NCBI GenBank assembly: GCA_003255025.1
Contig: QANY01005768.1
Location: forward strand, 632,805 to 696,804
DNA length: 64,000 nt
Source: Datisca glomerata
Lineage: Eukaryota; Streptophyta; Magnoliopsida; Cucurbitales; Datiscaceae
Reading direction: 5' to 3'
Below the pieces are notes generated by a model. That model did not search any database. It was not told the origin of the DNA and saw only the letters and a program-made list of their open reading frames with translations. The translations under genes were made by a program, and so were the position numbers. Below are positions 35,054 to 48,200 of this stretch, piece after piece; the first letter of the stretch is position 1; every line of letters begins with the position of its first letter.

Positions 35054-36450
35054 ATGTCTTCATCAAGCTCTCAAACAAAGAAGATATGCATGAAAAACAA
35101 AGAGAAGTTTTTGATTGAGGGATTGATGTTTAGGGTTTTCTGCTGGAGCCATGATTTCCGTCTCCGCAATGGTGATCCAATACATGCGCCTATTTGGGTA
35201 TCGCGACCCCATCTGCCTCATGTCTTCTTCTTTAAGTTTTGCCTCTTTTCTATCATCTCTACTTTCAGAATTGGCCTAACACTTGAAGGTCCTACGAAGC
35301 TTGTCTCACGCCCCAACATAGCTAAGGTTTGCGTAGAAATCAGTCTTCTCAAGGAAAACCTCCAAATCGTGTTTTGATTGGATCTACTGTGTATGAATCA
35401 CTAGCAAGAAATCATTTCTTTTTTAATACCTAAGTTCTGCACGCATTGCAGAGGACAAGGTCATGCCCGTCACGAATGCAAAATGGCGAATATAGAACTT
35501 GGTGTCAACCCGACACCGAGAATGGCCTATATTCCAAGAACCAATGCTACCCAACACCTCCCACTGAAGTTAGCCTTCATGATTCAGATCTTGCTATTGC
35601 TGACTTGCATACCATTGAAGATGGTCCTCGGGGAGAAGAGCTTGAACCAGATAACAATCCCCAAGCTTCTCTTCTTCAACAACTGGAGTATTTAGCTATT
35701 GGAAAATTGCCTTCAGTTAACGCAGCCCCTAATACCAGCAGTAGTTCTGCCTCATGTGGGCAGCTGGAAGAGGAACTAGTTGGCAGAAATTTTCTTGAGA
35801 ATCAAGACCCCCTTCAGATCATGCACTGGATCCATCCAGCTCGGAATCCAATTCACCGATGGTTAACCCTCTTTTTTTAGTGGTTGCCATAGTGAGACAA
35901 GTTCGTGCTTTTTCCTTAAAAGGAAGGTCCTCAAAGACTCTTCATTCCAATGATCATGATGAAGAATCCAATAGCTCCTCTCAGGACCCACAATCATCTG
36001 CCTTTGAGAAAGATTTGAAACCGAAGCCTCCGAACAAGGCAAACAAATGGCAGCACCTGGGTAAGAGTGCGACTACTAGGGCACAATTCAAACTTGGGCT
36101 AAGCCCCACCCCACTATAGATTTCAAAAAATTCCACAATTGCAATTGTTTGGAATGCAAGGGGCGTCAACAATGGCCCCACGCGTAGGCGTCTCGATGAT
36201 CTTGCTCGGACCGGGCTTTAATCTTTGGTTGTCATCCTAGAACCAATGGTTAGAAGGGCCAACTATGTATCAAAATGGAAGTGGAGATTGCGTATGGATG
36301 GATGAATGTCGAACATCTTGCTCGGATGAATCCACTATCAATATCTTGGTCTTTTGGAGAGAAGATATCCTTGACCTATCCATGATTGAAGCCAATGCCC
36401 AATTCATTTCTACCAATGCAAAGATCAAATCTTAAAATACTCAAGGTGCG
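35054..36450 (+). mobile_element. LINE ORF1 and start of endonuclease, decayed
   Basis: The first piece (35054-35377) contains APIWVSRPHLPHVF and SRPNIAKVCVEISLLK, the DUF4283-type block of plant LINE ORF1. Next comes the zinc knuckle CTHCRGQGHARHEC (C-X2-C-X4-H-X4-C, about 35436-35477). An acidic, Ser-rich region follows, then at about 36130 IAIVWNARGVNN, the start of an apurinic endonuclease domain. Frames change at least twice and the endonuclease is truncated. Confidence 0.82.
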
Positions 36451-38359
36451 CTCCTTACGTAAGTTAACAAAGTCAGGGAGATTTCTCTTTCCACAAAAGT
36501 AGCTAGCAAGTGTTCCAAACCTTAAGTGACTTAGTCAGTAAGTCCATTCGCCGGTATGGCGAAGCAAGGAAAGCTGCTCGAAAGACAAAGAGCTAATGAT
36601 GACTAGCCTTAACAGGCGCTAATGAGTCCCAAGGTTCGTTCATTAGTCAGTGTCGAAAGGTTTTTCGTAGCCCTTTCATTTTCTTTAATAGAATTGGTAA
36701 GCCGGGTCAAGCAAGTACTTTTTTCTATTAGCCTGATAAGTTAAGATCGGTAAAGTGAAAGACATTTTCGGGTGTAAGACCTAGCCTTGTGAGTAGAAAT
36801 AGAAAACTACTTCTATTCCACGAAGCGCTAGTTAAAGTGAAGTAAGCTAAGGAAGTCAAAAAGTGCAAGTGGTTGATTGACAAACTATTCTGGTAAGCAC
36901 GGGTTCTTATTGTTCCTAAAGCTCTGGACCTCGAAGCCCCTATCATGTAAGGCCTTTGATCAGGCGCCTATGACTCGAACTTCCATTTCAATCTGTCTTT
37001 CCCAAAATCTTTGTTATGCCTTTTCCTGGTAAGAAGTAATGGGAAAGTAGACAGGGAAAGATAGGGTTCAATGTCCCTTATGTTGAAGAAAGGGGCGGAT
37101 GCTTCCCTCTAAACCGGTCTTTCATAGATAAGGTTATAGTCTCACTCCTTCTATTGAGGGGTTTTTCCTCTCTTTTCATTTTTCTTTCTGCTTCAAGTTC
37201 CCCAGTGATGGAAATCCTTCTCGACTCACAGATAAGGGATGTATGATTCCTGAACCTTAACAAAAAGGATTTAGCTCCACGCATCCCTTGATCTTCGCCT
37301 AATCGAGGCTAGGCTAGTTTCAGTCATTGGTTCCTGACTTTATGGGATGGGAGTCACAAGGCTTTAAAGAAGACCGAGGAGCAGGGTTGAATGCTTTGGT
37401 TTTTATGCTTTGACCTTGCTCATATATCAGGGCTGAGTCTAACTCCTTATGTCTCAAAAAGACAGATGGGCTTTCTGATACACTGGACTAACCCACAGGA
37501 CCAGAGATGAGACAGAGACAGAGACAATGATTTCTCGAAGACACTGTGCCCGAATCAAGGAATGCTACTGTGCCCGAGAAGAAGAAAGAAAAAGAGATTT
37601 ATTTTTAACAGCCTTTAAGAAAGAGGGGGTGCTACAAGCCTAGGTCCCCAGCAGAGATATTTGATATTGGTTTGGTGGACAGAGACTGGGTTGCCAAGCC
37701 TAAGCCCCCCGATAAAGAGAATGGATAACTATGTCTCAAAAATGTGTCTTGCTTAGTTTGAAGCAAATGCCAATATAGTTGCTCTTCTTATGCCATTATT
37801 AGTAGATCAAACGGTCTTCTTTCTCTGATCTTTCGGAGTAGATCTTTCCTTAGTCGAGTCAGATCCTCACCGCAGGTTAATCTTTCATTTTTTGGAGCTT
37901 GACTTTACTAATAAGGGCTCGCTGCCCCTATATGCTTCAAGCTTATGGGCACTTCAAGCTCCTATCTTCACATCTTGCCTTTAGGTTTTATTGACTTACA
38001 TGCTGATGAGCTCTTTCCCTTGGGTTCTGTGACTCGAGTAAGAGGAGCTCTACGCTAGAGCACAAAAGAATGGGATCCCTCTATCGGATTGCCTTAGCTC
38101 TTTGGTATCCCATTGGCTTACCCTGACAGTCTTTGTATTGGTATCTCCTTCTGATAGACTTGCTTGCGCATCTTGTCTTTGGTTTGATACAATTATAGTA
38201 CAGTGGCAAGATTAATGTCTTTTATTGCCTTCTCTGTCCCTGGAACATCCTTTTTTCTGTCTTCTCGGGCAGTGGATTTGCCAACTCTATTGCTCTTATA
38301 TTGGTCTGAATTCCTCTTCATCTTGCTTTTTACTTTTGGTTTGTGGATTCTATTTCCCC
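36451..38359. other. Spacer without recognised gene
   Basis: No family resemblance was found in the short frames on either strand. Confidence 0.4.
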
Positions 38360-39112
38360 CTATGATTTCACTTCCCCTTGCCTCGAGATTGAGCCTCTTC
38401 TGTGCAAGGAGAAACCTAAATAGAAAACCTTAATCTCTAAAAAATAACTCACGGAGCAAATTCCCCTCTTAGTGGATGGGACTTTCAAATTCTCTCCTAT
38501 GTACCGATCTTGGATTCCCAAACCTAAGAAGCCTGACGAAATGCGACCTCTCACAAAACCCCAAGCAACGGATACTCTATTCTTATATGCCCTATCATTA
38601 CTCCTAAACATTGTATTTGGGGACATTTTTTTACCCCAATCTCATGGCTTCAGATGAGGTAGAGGACCTATTACATTCTTTACTCAAATAAAGACATGGG
38701 GTAGGCTTGATAAAATAATGAAAGCCGATATTCTCAATTCTTTGACAACTTAGATTATGAGATTTTACTAAAACTCCTTAGGTCCCATCTTGGTCCAAAT
38801 AACGAACCATTTTATCAACTTATAGAAACCTATTGCAAAACCTTAATATTAGACAAATCAGGAATATCTGACTCTTTAAATAAAAAAGGGATCCCACAAG
38901 GAGGTTCTATGAGTCCAGTTCTCATGAATATCTTCTTACATGAACTCGATTGTGAGATGGAAGACTTAACCAAGAATATGGAAGGTAAGCTAGGTTATGT
39001 GAGATATGCCGATGATATGATATTTGGCATAAGGACTGAATTGGGGTCTGAATGGGTGTATCAAAATCAGAAGTCACATTTTGAGAAGGTGGTTAAGAGG
39101 ATGAAATTATAA
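38360..39112 (+). pseudogene. Group II intron-type reverse transcriptase remnant
   Basis: The first piece has FKFSPMYRSWIPKPKKPDE and MRPLTKPQATD, then HGFR followed by TGA (38655-38657) and GRGPITFFTQIKTWGRLDKI. After a one-base frame change near 38740 it continues with NLDYEILLKLLRSHLGP, GIPQGGSMSPVLMNIFLHEL and VRYADDMIFGI, the catalytic YADD box (about 38995-39027). Block order and spacing are those of group II intron RTs. The sequence is clearly different from matR. No maturase X domain or DNA-binding end follows, and no intron boundaries were identified, so it is a truncated, interrupted gene. Confidence 0.78.
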
Positions 39113-42100
39113 ACCAAGAATGTGGTAATAGTCAGAGAGAAAAGAGATGAAAGGGAGAGCTCCCGATATTGGCGGTACTCGTGTCTGAGGTCTTCCCGGA
39201 ATTGGGGAGGGAGTTCCAGCAGAACCCTTCTTTTTGAAAGAAGAATTGTGAGAGGCCTAAATCATTCACCTAAAAGTGGTATGGTACTTGGCTGGGCATA
39301 AAAAGGGCCATTAAGAAGGTTTCGACTTTTTTAGAGAACTCATTTTTTATGCTATGGATCGATCAAGTTGGAACTGGAAAATGTAATGAGAAAGGTTTGG
39401 AAATTTCTCTCTTTTTCAAGTTGTCACAATTTCCTGATTTAAGGATTTCTCGATCTTTGAATTTATTTAAGTCAGTATTTATTTGAAGAAAGCCTAAAAA
39501 GATGTTAGTTGTCTTTCTTAGTAATAGCTTTGTCTTTCTAGATGGAAAGGTAAGAGTGCTTTATCTGAGGTAATCGCCTGAACTAGGGTAGGAGTTCAAG
39601 AGCTTTATACGTTGGCGGAACTAGCAAATGGAGAAACTCGCTTCAATCCAATCGATAAGTAACTCATTCCTTGGTTAGTGGAGAGGGTATCTCATGGGAG
39701 CGGTAGCGAAGGTGCATGATACGGCTCAGCTCTGCTGAAAAGCCGCCATATGACGGTTGTTGCGCTCACATTTTTCAGCACAGGGGCAAGCCAAAGCGAT
39801 AGCGATCACAAGTGAATGATAATCTATGCCCTTTGTTTTAGCCCTAGGAAAAAGAAAGAGCTCTCTCTTTCTAGTTAGAATAAAGAGAACAGGCTAGATG
39901 AAAACCAGTAAGAAGAAAAAGAGAAGGAAGAGAAAGAGGAAGTAATGTGGAGGTCTTAGAGCAGGCGAGATTCCAGCAGTGCAATAAGCTAGATTGAAAA
40001 ACAAGCTTCAAGCTTCAAGCAGTGCAATAAGCTAGATTCATTCAAACTGTCTTTCCTTCTCAAGTAGGTAGGTAAGTGAATGAGAGCAGATTTTATGTAG
40101 AGCTATAAGGGCAGGTGAGCGAAGAGGCAAGAGGCTTTATCAGAAAAATCTTCTAGCTGAAGAGGGGAGGTAAGAGCATTTTTTTGCAGCCCCATTACAA
40201 AAATGAACGAGAAGTCATCGAGCTCTTACAGTACCGCAGTCTTGCCTATCCGTGTTTGAGGAAGTGGTGGCTGTGAAAGAAGAATGAATGCCTGATGTCG
40301 TGCCTTCGCTCTCTGTGGTTGGTAAGTCCCTTTGTCATCCTGGCTCTCTCTGTCGTGCCATCTCTTCTCTAGAAAGGAGTATATGCCCGCAATACTCAAA
40401 CTGGACCGAACAAGATCAGAAAGCTACTAGCAGTAGATTGAATGAGTGGAACGTTGTACCACTGATATAGCCTTGTACAACTACTAGTGTAGACATTCTA
40501 GGCAAAGAAGCTCGGACTTCTGTTTCTGCTCGTGGATGATGATTCCTCGTATCCTCTTTCCGTTGATAAAGGAAGGTCCAAGGCCAAGGAGAGATAGAGT
40601 TAGGGCAATCAATCCATTCACTGGTATCGATGGGCACGGATCTTCCAACAGCAACTTCGGAGGGACAAGGGATAAACGATTGTCTAGACCTTTCACGTCT
40701 GGTTTTCCTCTGAAACATTGGCATAAACGATTTAGGGATAAGTACCACCTAGCAAGGATGGATTGATACGACTTTCACCCTTTCCTCTCGCCATCATCAA
40801 TAGTAGGCCCCTCTTTCACTATTTTAAGGTTAGCAGGTCACTCGATGAGTTGATACGTATATAGAGTAGCTGGTCATCGTCCCTTCCGGGTAGTGGCACG
40901 ATCATTCATTACAGAATCTCTGCTCCTTCGAATCAATGGGTTACAGGTATTAAAGAATTGGAGTTGGATATGGGTTTTTTTAGATGTTCTAGCTAGTGGA
41001 TCGAATCCTTCTTTCTCTCTTCCAACCCTGCTCAAAAAAGTCGATCTTATTCCGCAACTCGGGTCGATATGCTTGGGAGTCATGGTCACATCATGAATTT
41101 TCTACATGTCGCGCTCGCGTCATTCGCTGGCTAGTTGGGAGGATAGTACATTCAAACTCACATGCTTCCCAAACTAAGACTTGGGGGCAAGAGCGTGACT
41201 GCTAAATCGACTGGATCTGGATCATCTGAAACTACATCTAAATCTCTTACTATGGTAGCTAGGACTCTTTGAATCACGATTTCAAAATGCCTGGATCGCT
41301 CTTCCGGGCCGGATCGAGCCTTTCAATGGTGCATCGTATGTAGTAGTAGCGAGCAGTTCCTTCCCAGATCGAGAAGCTTGAGCAAGAAAGTCATTCCCCC
41401 CATACAGATAGAGACGCCTATAGCTTTGCCTCTGGCTTTTCCCCCTTATCTACTACAGGTGAATCTCTTCGATCCAGAATTGAACGATCTCTAAAAAAAG
41501 GCTTTGCTGCTGCTAGCCCCGCCACTAGGCCAACTTAAACTACTGCCATAGGTCACTCTCTATCTGGGTCCTCACCCTCCACCGGAACTCCTGTGGGTTA
41601 GAGAGAGGGAACGTCTTATGGTTCTGCTCCCTCTGCTTCTCAAACTGTAAAAGGGTTAGGGGCAATCACTTTTTAGATCATGGCTTGTCATTTTGGAGCC
41701 TTTCCCTTGACAACCAAGCCTGCCAAAGGACGGCGTAGAAGAGAAAAAGTCTAGGATTGAGATCTGAGCAGGAATTTCTCCCAGGTGAGTGGCTACATTT
41801 TAGGTAGTCGTTTCTTGCTTGGTCGAGCAGCTGCCCTTGGCAAGGAAGGAAAGGTGTTCCATAGCATCTGGGACCGAGGCCCTGTTCTGGTTACTACAAT
41901 TAGTGTAGCACTTTTCTTTTCAGGGCGAACTTCGGAGAGTACCGCTGCTATTGTGTGAGTCTAATCCTGGTATCTTTCTATAATCGTCTTTGTGGCTCCT
42001 GTTGTTGTAGAGCCTCTGTGCCGTTGGTTTGACCCTGCCCGATAACGGGTCCTTGAATATTCTCTGGTTCCGATTGTCGACAAAAACACCAGCTATGTTT

Positions 42101-44689
42101 GTTTTTCCTTCCTCCAGGCAATGAGTTTTTCAAAGTCCAACATGCATTTATAGCATGCCGGTGGTACCTATGGAATCAACTGTATGCGTTTGGGTGAAAG
42201 TTCTTAGGTTTGGTGTAGTGAAAGAGAAAACCTAGCTTAAGTTTCTTAACAGGGAAAGCATACCTAGGAAATCGAGATTAGGATCCCACTCATCCAGCGG
42301 AAGCAACGGCTAGGGCATGGACAATAACAGATATTTTTCCCATAGCTGGGGTCTGGAGGTTTTTCGTAGATTCTGCGGCTACGTCATGGGCATAGCTAGG
42401 TGCTGGCTTAAGTACTGGTGAAAGTACCTGAACTAGTGGTGACATCGGTAAGAGAGGCTCCAGCACTGGTAGGTAAGGGCGAAGTCATCATAAGTGGTGG
42501 ATTGGGCCTATGAACAACCATCGGTCGGGGCCCGTGAGCTTTTAAGGAAAATTCATCGTTTTTCGCTCATCTTTCATGCGTGCATGTATGAATTGCATAA
42601 GTCATTGTGTTTTGGGGGTGGAAAAGTACAGAAGTGAACAGTGTGTGACGCGTTGTTGACAAAACTTACTCAACTCACTACTTTCACCTGCTTCCGGTGA
42701 CAACTACCACTCTCTTATGAATGGGAGGGTAGAGTACAAAGATATAGGGTTTGGCCAGTGAAGATGCTTTATTTAGTACCAGATATACGTATTTTGAATT
42801 CTTTTCAGGGAAGTTTAAAGGCACGAGAGATAAGGAAAACTAAAAAGTTTCTCAAACCAGAATAGGAATTCAATCAATTGCTATCAATGCTAGGAGGAAA
42901 TTCATGGGAACGAGAACCTTTTCTGAGAAGAGTAAAGCGAAGGATAGGATAGATGAATAGGTTTAAGCATTTATCTGCTTGGAGGGATGAATTTACAATT
43001 TCTAAGGCTGCGTTTTTCTCCGGCAAGTAGCTAGGGAAGCATTTATTCCCAAGCAGTAGGGCTTGGAGTTCAGATTGATGCCTTAGTCCACTCCGAGATA
43101 GAAAGAGACCAATAATGGAAAAAGATATGCTCTTGAGCCTCAACATTAAGTTTATCAGTTACTATCGGTAGGGACGAAAGACAGAACTGCCACTGATGGG
43201 AAAGCGATAAGAAGCCTGAAAATGATTTTGTCACAAGAGACGATGACAGGGAGGGAGTTCGTTCAGGAATAGATAGAGAAAGGCTACTAGGCTCCTTTCT
43301 TTCTCATGGGAGGGGTTCGCATCCAACCCTTATCAATACCCCTCACTAGGACAAAAAAGTAAGTCGGGTTTTGATCTGGTTCTGAAATGAGTTGGTGTTA
43401 CCAATGACTCGATACCTTGCTTCTACTGAATAAAGTTCGTCCTTCCCCCTTGATTTCCTTATAAAAAAGTGCAGGCCCCCATAGATAGAAGTCCCATATA
43501 GCCCCTCCTCCCCGGGGTTGAGAACGAAAGCTTTCTAATGTGGGCAGAAACTTCAGGATTCTCTGGTTCGACATTCTATCTCTCTGGGTGCTTTTACAAT
43601 CTAATATTTTTTTCATTCCCCCAGTGGGTGGATTGTCTGGGCCAGTCGATATCTTTTCATTCAGACTAGGGAAGGGAAAGAGAATGGATCATCTTATCCA
43701 TGGGTCCGGCGGAACGAAGATTGATGGTCGGATCCCTCTAGTTGCATTCCTTTGTTGAGAGTAGCATGTCTAGTATTCTTGGTGAAATTCAGACTAACTC
43801 TATACTCTCATTTGCAAGACTTCACTCCTCCGGTCATCTTTAGGAATACGTTATTGCCATCTCTGGTGCATCCATCCATAAAGCATGCCTCCCTCATCGA
43901 ATTAGCTTGGCTACCCGGCTCTAGTAAGACTTGTAAGACTTCTTCCCGCGTGAAGCTAGCAGGGGCCTCCCATTCGGTATCAAGACTAAGAGCCCAGTCC
44001 AGGGACTACTAAGATTGAATAGACCGACCCTTATCTTTTTCTCTCTCTCCCGCACTGGTATCAGTGGCTGAACTGCAATTGGTAGTAATGGGACGGAGAA
44101 AGAACTCCTCCCTATCAGATTGGTTTTCTCTCTCCAATTAGGAGAGGCTGATAAGAAATCGTATCAGATGCAATTCCCCGCCCAGCCATCAGAGAGAGGA
44201 AATGTTGAGCTTTCACTCCTCGATTCAAGAATAACTCGGAGATAGGAGGAGAATAAGAGGTTAGCAACGTACGAAGATTTTCCAAGCGGGAGTCTAGGAT
44301 TTCTGAGCTAGCCCGAAAAAGAGGCAAGCCCGTATACTGTATAAAGGTTGAGGTCAAATCTATTCTTGCCATGTGCTCTCGGGCATAACCATGGGGATTA
44401 GGACATAACTCTCACTGTTTAAGGGTAAGAGGTTGATGAATGAGGTGGTTAAGAAAAAACGGTTAGCCGGGGTTAGGATTGGTAATGGACTCGTGCGGAA
44501 TGCCTAATAGCACAATATCTATAAAAAAAGAATATACATGAATCGAAAGACAGATAGATATCGAAGTGGGCCAGCAAAGTCTACTAGCTGTCTATTTAGT
44601 ATCTAACTCGTCTCTCTAGCTTGGATAGATGATCCAACCCCCTAAAGCAAGGTATGCATGAACCACTTGGGCGAGGTGAGGGCCTAAGA
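39113..44689. other. Long spacer without recognised gene
   Basis: A direct repeat of 21 bases (39975-39995 and 40018-40038) brackets a small tandem of AAGCTTC. Frames at 40416-40748 (minus), 43398-43616 (minus) and 44115-44372 (minus) are not assignable. I see no RNA gene. Confidence 0.45.
39975..40038 (+). repeat. Direct repeat of a 21-mer
   Basis: The 21 bases beginning AGCAGTGCAATAAGC occur at 39975-39995 and 40018-40038. Confidence 0.9.
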
Positions 44690-47640
44690 AAACTACCAAG
44701 GGGCCTTAGCCTTTGAAGTAAGTAAATCAACCATAACTTTGGAATCAGTTTCTAGAATAATAGGACATGTACTGATTTCTGATATTGATTTGAACAGTAA
44801 GATGCCCGCTCAGAATTCAGCAACGACACTTGAACATATACCATAGCAATGAGAGTTGGCTGCAATTAAATGACCAAGATGATTTAGTATAATACAACCA
44901 CCTTTAGAGGTACCTGGGTTACCTTTAGATGCACCATCTGTATTTATTTTAAATTCTCAAATCTAACCATTTGACGACTCTCAAAGGAGATCTCTGAGGT
45001 TCTGTTGTATTTATGTTCAGAGCTTCAAGAACTATCTGATCAGAAAAAGAACAATAGCGAGAGACTTTTCAGCACTTGGAGACATCCAAAAACTTTGTTT
45101 TATCACCATGTTCAGTAGGTAAGACTGACAGTGGGATTTTCGCGTCTAAGTTTCGTTCTTTCCATACTTCTCATGTGTGAATGAAGGGAATGGAGCGGAT
45201 CAGATGGCCAACAAGAGAACCTGATTTATAGGAAGAGAAGATTATAAAAAAACTGCTACAAATTCCTTCCTTACACACGAGATTAAGCCCAAAGAGACTG
45301 CTCACTCTATTCAAAAGGAAAGATGCTAGGTCGCTGTGATAAACAAATGATTGAGAGTTTCCATTTTTGGTCTATTACAGCAGTGACATTTCCTAGCAAG
45401 ATGAATCCCAAGCCCTTTGACCATGTCATCCAAAGGTAATGCATGGTAAAATAGCTTCCAAGCAAACATTTTAAGCTTTGGTGGGCCATTATTGCTCCAA
45501 ACTACTTTTGCCCAGGTCTTTTACTTAGTTCTATTACGAATTCACTCCAAAGCAGACCGAAGAGTGAAGCTACCTGAGTTCTCCTTAATTCACATAACTC
45601 TGTCCTTCTTTTTTGAAAGAAATATATCTAAGTTGATGATGCTTTCAACAATTTCATATGGGACTAATAACAGGTTTTAAGTTCCAGTTCCCATTGCTAT
45701 CCTATAATTCTTCAATTTTTGGAAAGAAAAGAGGATCCTCTGTAGCATATTCTATTAATGGCTTATCCAGCAACCAGTTATCAGTCCAAGAGTGAGTTTC
45801 AGTTCAATCTCCAATAAGCCAACGAGACTTATCAATTAGAAGCTTAACATTGGCAATTATTTCAGACCAAAGCTTTGAAGAATTTTGAGAAGGAGAGGCC
45901 AGCCACATAGACTTTTGTTTAAGATATTTTTTTTAGAATAGAGTCCAAAGACTATTTTAATTCAGCAGTTTCCAGCCCATCTTCATCTTGAAAGCTTTAT
46001 ATCCATCTTGAAAAGTTCTAACGTCAAGACCCTCTTCCCTTTTTGGAGAAGATCTTAGTTTCCATGAAATCCAATGCTTCCTGTGGTCATCGGTTTTATC
46101 AGACCAGAGAAAGTTGGACATCAAAGAGTTTCTAGTCTTCATGACTCCCTTTGGAAGAAAACAAGCTCCAGTATTTGAAGAGGAATAGAAGAGAAGACAG
46201 CTTTCACAAGTATTAATCTTCCTGCAGGTGTGAGTCATCTTCCAACCCAGCCTTCTATTTCTAACTTTTGAGTTATAAATGTCTTTATTTTTTTCACTTT
46301 CCACAATACGAAGGAGCACCCAGGTAAGTTATTTTTCATCCTTTTGCAAGAGATACCCAAAGTGTTTTGCATCACAATCTTCCTAGCTATAGTAGTTTTC
46401 CTTGAGAGAAAAAGAGCACTTTTAGACTTGTTAATGCGCTAACCTGATGAAGATTCATACTTGTGAAGAAAGCCAAATAGGTTCGAGATAGATTTTTTTA
46501 AACCATTGCAGAAAATAAGAGTCTCGTCCAGTGATGAAGATAGATGATTTGCCACAATTGTCAAATCCCAAAAGTTCTTTTTGGAAGAGAGAAGATAAAC
46601 CCGTGCTAAGTGCTTCCTCCGCAATGATGAAGAGTCTAGGGTTCCAAACCTTGATGAAGTCCTCTTGAGCTTATAAAGAAACCATAAGATGATCCATTGA
46701 CCAATACAGAAAAGTTTTTCTTTTGAGTAAAATGAAAGTGTTTGAAAAAGAAAACTAACCCATGACTTAAAAGATGAAATCTCATTCCAGACGATAGTAT
46801 GCCTTCATCATATCAAGTTTGAAGATGATATTGCCTCCATACGTGTGCCTATCAATTTCTCTCACAAGTTCATGAACAATGGTTATGTTATCATATATTA
46901 AACGATCTTTAACAAATTCACCTTGCCCTTTAGAGATGATGATAGGAAGAAGTCGACTCAGCCTGCTGGATAGTATCTTCGTGATCACCTTGTAACAAAA
47001 GTTATAAAGACTGATTGGCTTGAAATCTGAAAAGGTGGCTGGAGATCGCTTTTTTAGAATAAAGGCAATTGCTCTTGCATTGATCGATCTAGGGATGATA
47101 CCACCATAAAAGAAATACAGAACTATCGTAATCAAATAATGTTTTTTGATGTCCCATACAGTCTGGTAGAAGGTGCGAGAAAATCCATTAGGTTCTGGAG
47201 AGCTATGAGGATCTGTCAAGAGAACAGCATCTTTTATGTCTTCTTCCGTTGGAGGTGAACTTAGCATCTCATTTTCCTCAAAAGTAACAAGGCTTGGGAT
47301 GTTTTGTAAGATGCTTTTCTCAATGGAGTTGGTTTCAGAAGATAAAACTGACTGAAAAAACTTCCAACTAGCATCTCAAATTGCATCTTAGTCTTTGACC
47401 CATCTTCTAGCTGGATTTTCCTGATCATCTGTCTTCTATGATTATCTTTAGCAAGAGTGTGAAAGAAATTAGTGTTCTTATCACCTTCCTGGAGCCACTG
47501 AACTCTTTCTCTCTATTTCCATCAAGTTTCCTCCATGCAAAGCAATCTGTCAAAATCTTTTCGAGCAGCAGTTCAAAAATGGAAGGAAGACTGGTCCATC
47601 ATATTCTTGAGTCGTTTCTCACCCAGAGAGAGCTTACTTA
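44690..47640 (-). mobile_element. LINE (L1-like) with reverse transcriptase and RNase H, decayed
   Basis: On the minus strand, the RT part (46782-47267) has SFSDFKPISLYNF-type sequence, a KVITKILSSRL block, GQGEFVKDRLIYDNI and KLDMMKAYYRLE. Then, near 45957-46150, come MSNFLWSD and HWISWKLRSSPKREEGLDVR, the conserved region after the RT. Near 44700-44960 lies an RNase H domain, with INTDGASKGNPGTSKGG containing the first catalytic Asp, and ETDSK further on. Frames are interrupted throughout. This is the most complete element of the window, but its 5' part and 3' end are not defined. Confidence 0.85.
46369..46519. repeat. Repeat A, copy 1 (inside the LINE)
   Basis: About 150 bp, matching 63515-63665 with scattered substitutions. 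It lies within the LINE remnant. Confidence 0.9.
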
Positions 47641-47863
47641 AGTTTTTTGTATAGGAAAAGCTTCTATCTGTTCTGCGCTACTCGTTCTTACGGTTGTCAC
47701 TTTCAAACCGGGCGGCAACGGCAAAAGCTGCTTTAGTTTGGGATTAAGAAGGGAGAAGGTTCGACGGCCCTAGCCGAATCCATACGGCCGGCTGTATCCA
47801 TCGGGCATCCTTGCCATTTTAGGGTCCTCCTAACGCCAGCTGAAGGGGATGGGCCCAGTCCAG

Positions 47864-48200
47864 GAGAAGGTGGGCTCCATTTGTTGTTGAGGGCCCCGCG
47901 TTTGATTGGATGGAGACAGATATATAGAAAGTCTTCAGTGAGGGTGGTTGTAAATCACTAGGTTCGAGGAGTACTAAAAAAGGTGCTAACGACAGTGGGA
48001 CTCCTGGGGGTAATGAGAAGCTTAAAGAATGAAGGAAGAAAGACTTGTTGGGAGAGAAAGATGTTATATAAAAGGTGCTTTTCAAGCCTCAGTTGAATTG
48101 AAGGGGCCAGCCTCACCTCTCCCCTTCCCCACTAACTCCTGCTGGAATGAGCTGGCCTCGAATGATTTATACACTTTCCAAAAAAATCTCTCGGGGAAAA
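47864..48200. repeat. Repeat B, copy 1
   Basis: About 335 bp, matching 63666-64000 with scattered substitutions and a few small indels. It directly follows repeat A in the second location but is 1.34 kb away from it here. Confidence 0.9.
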
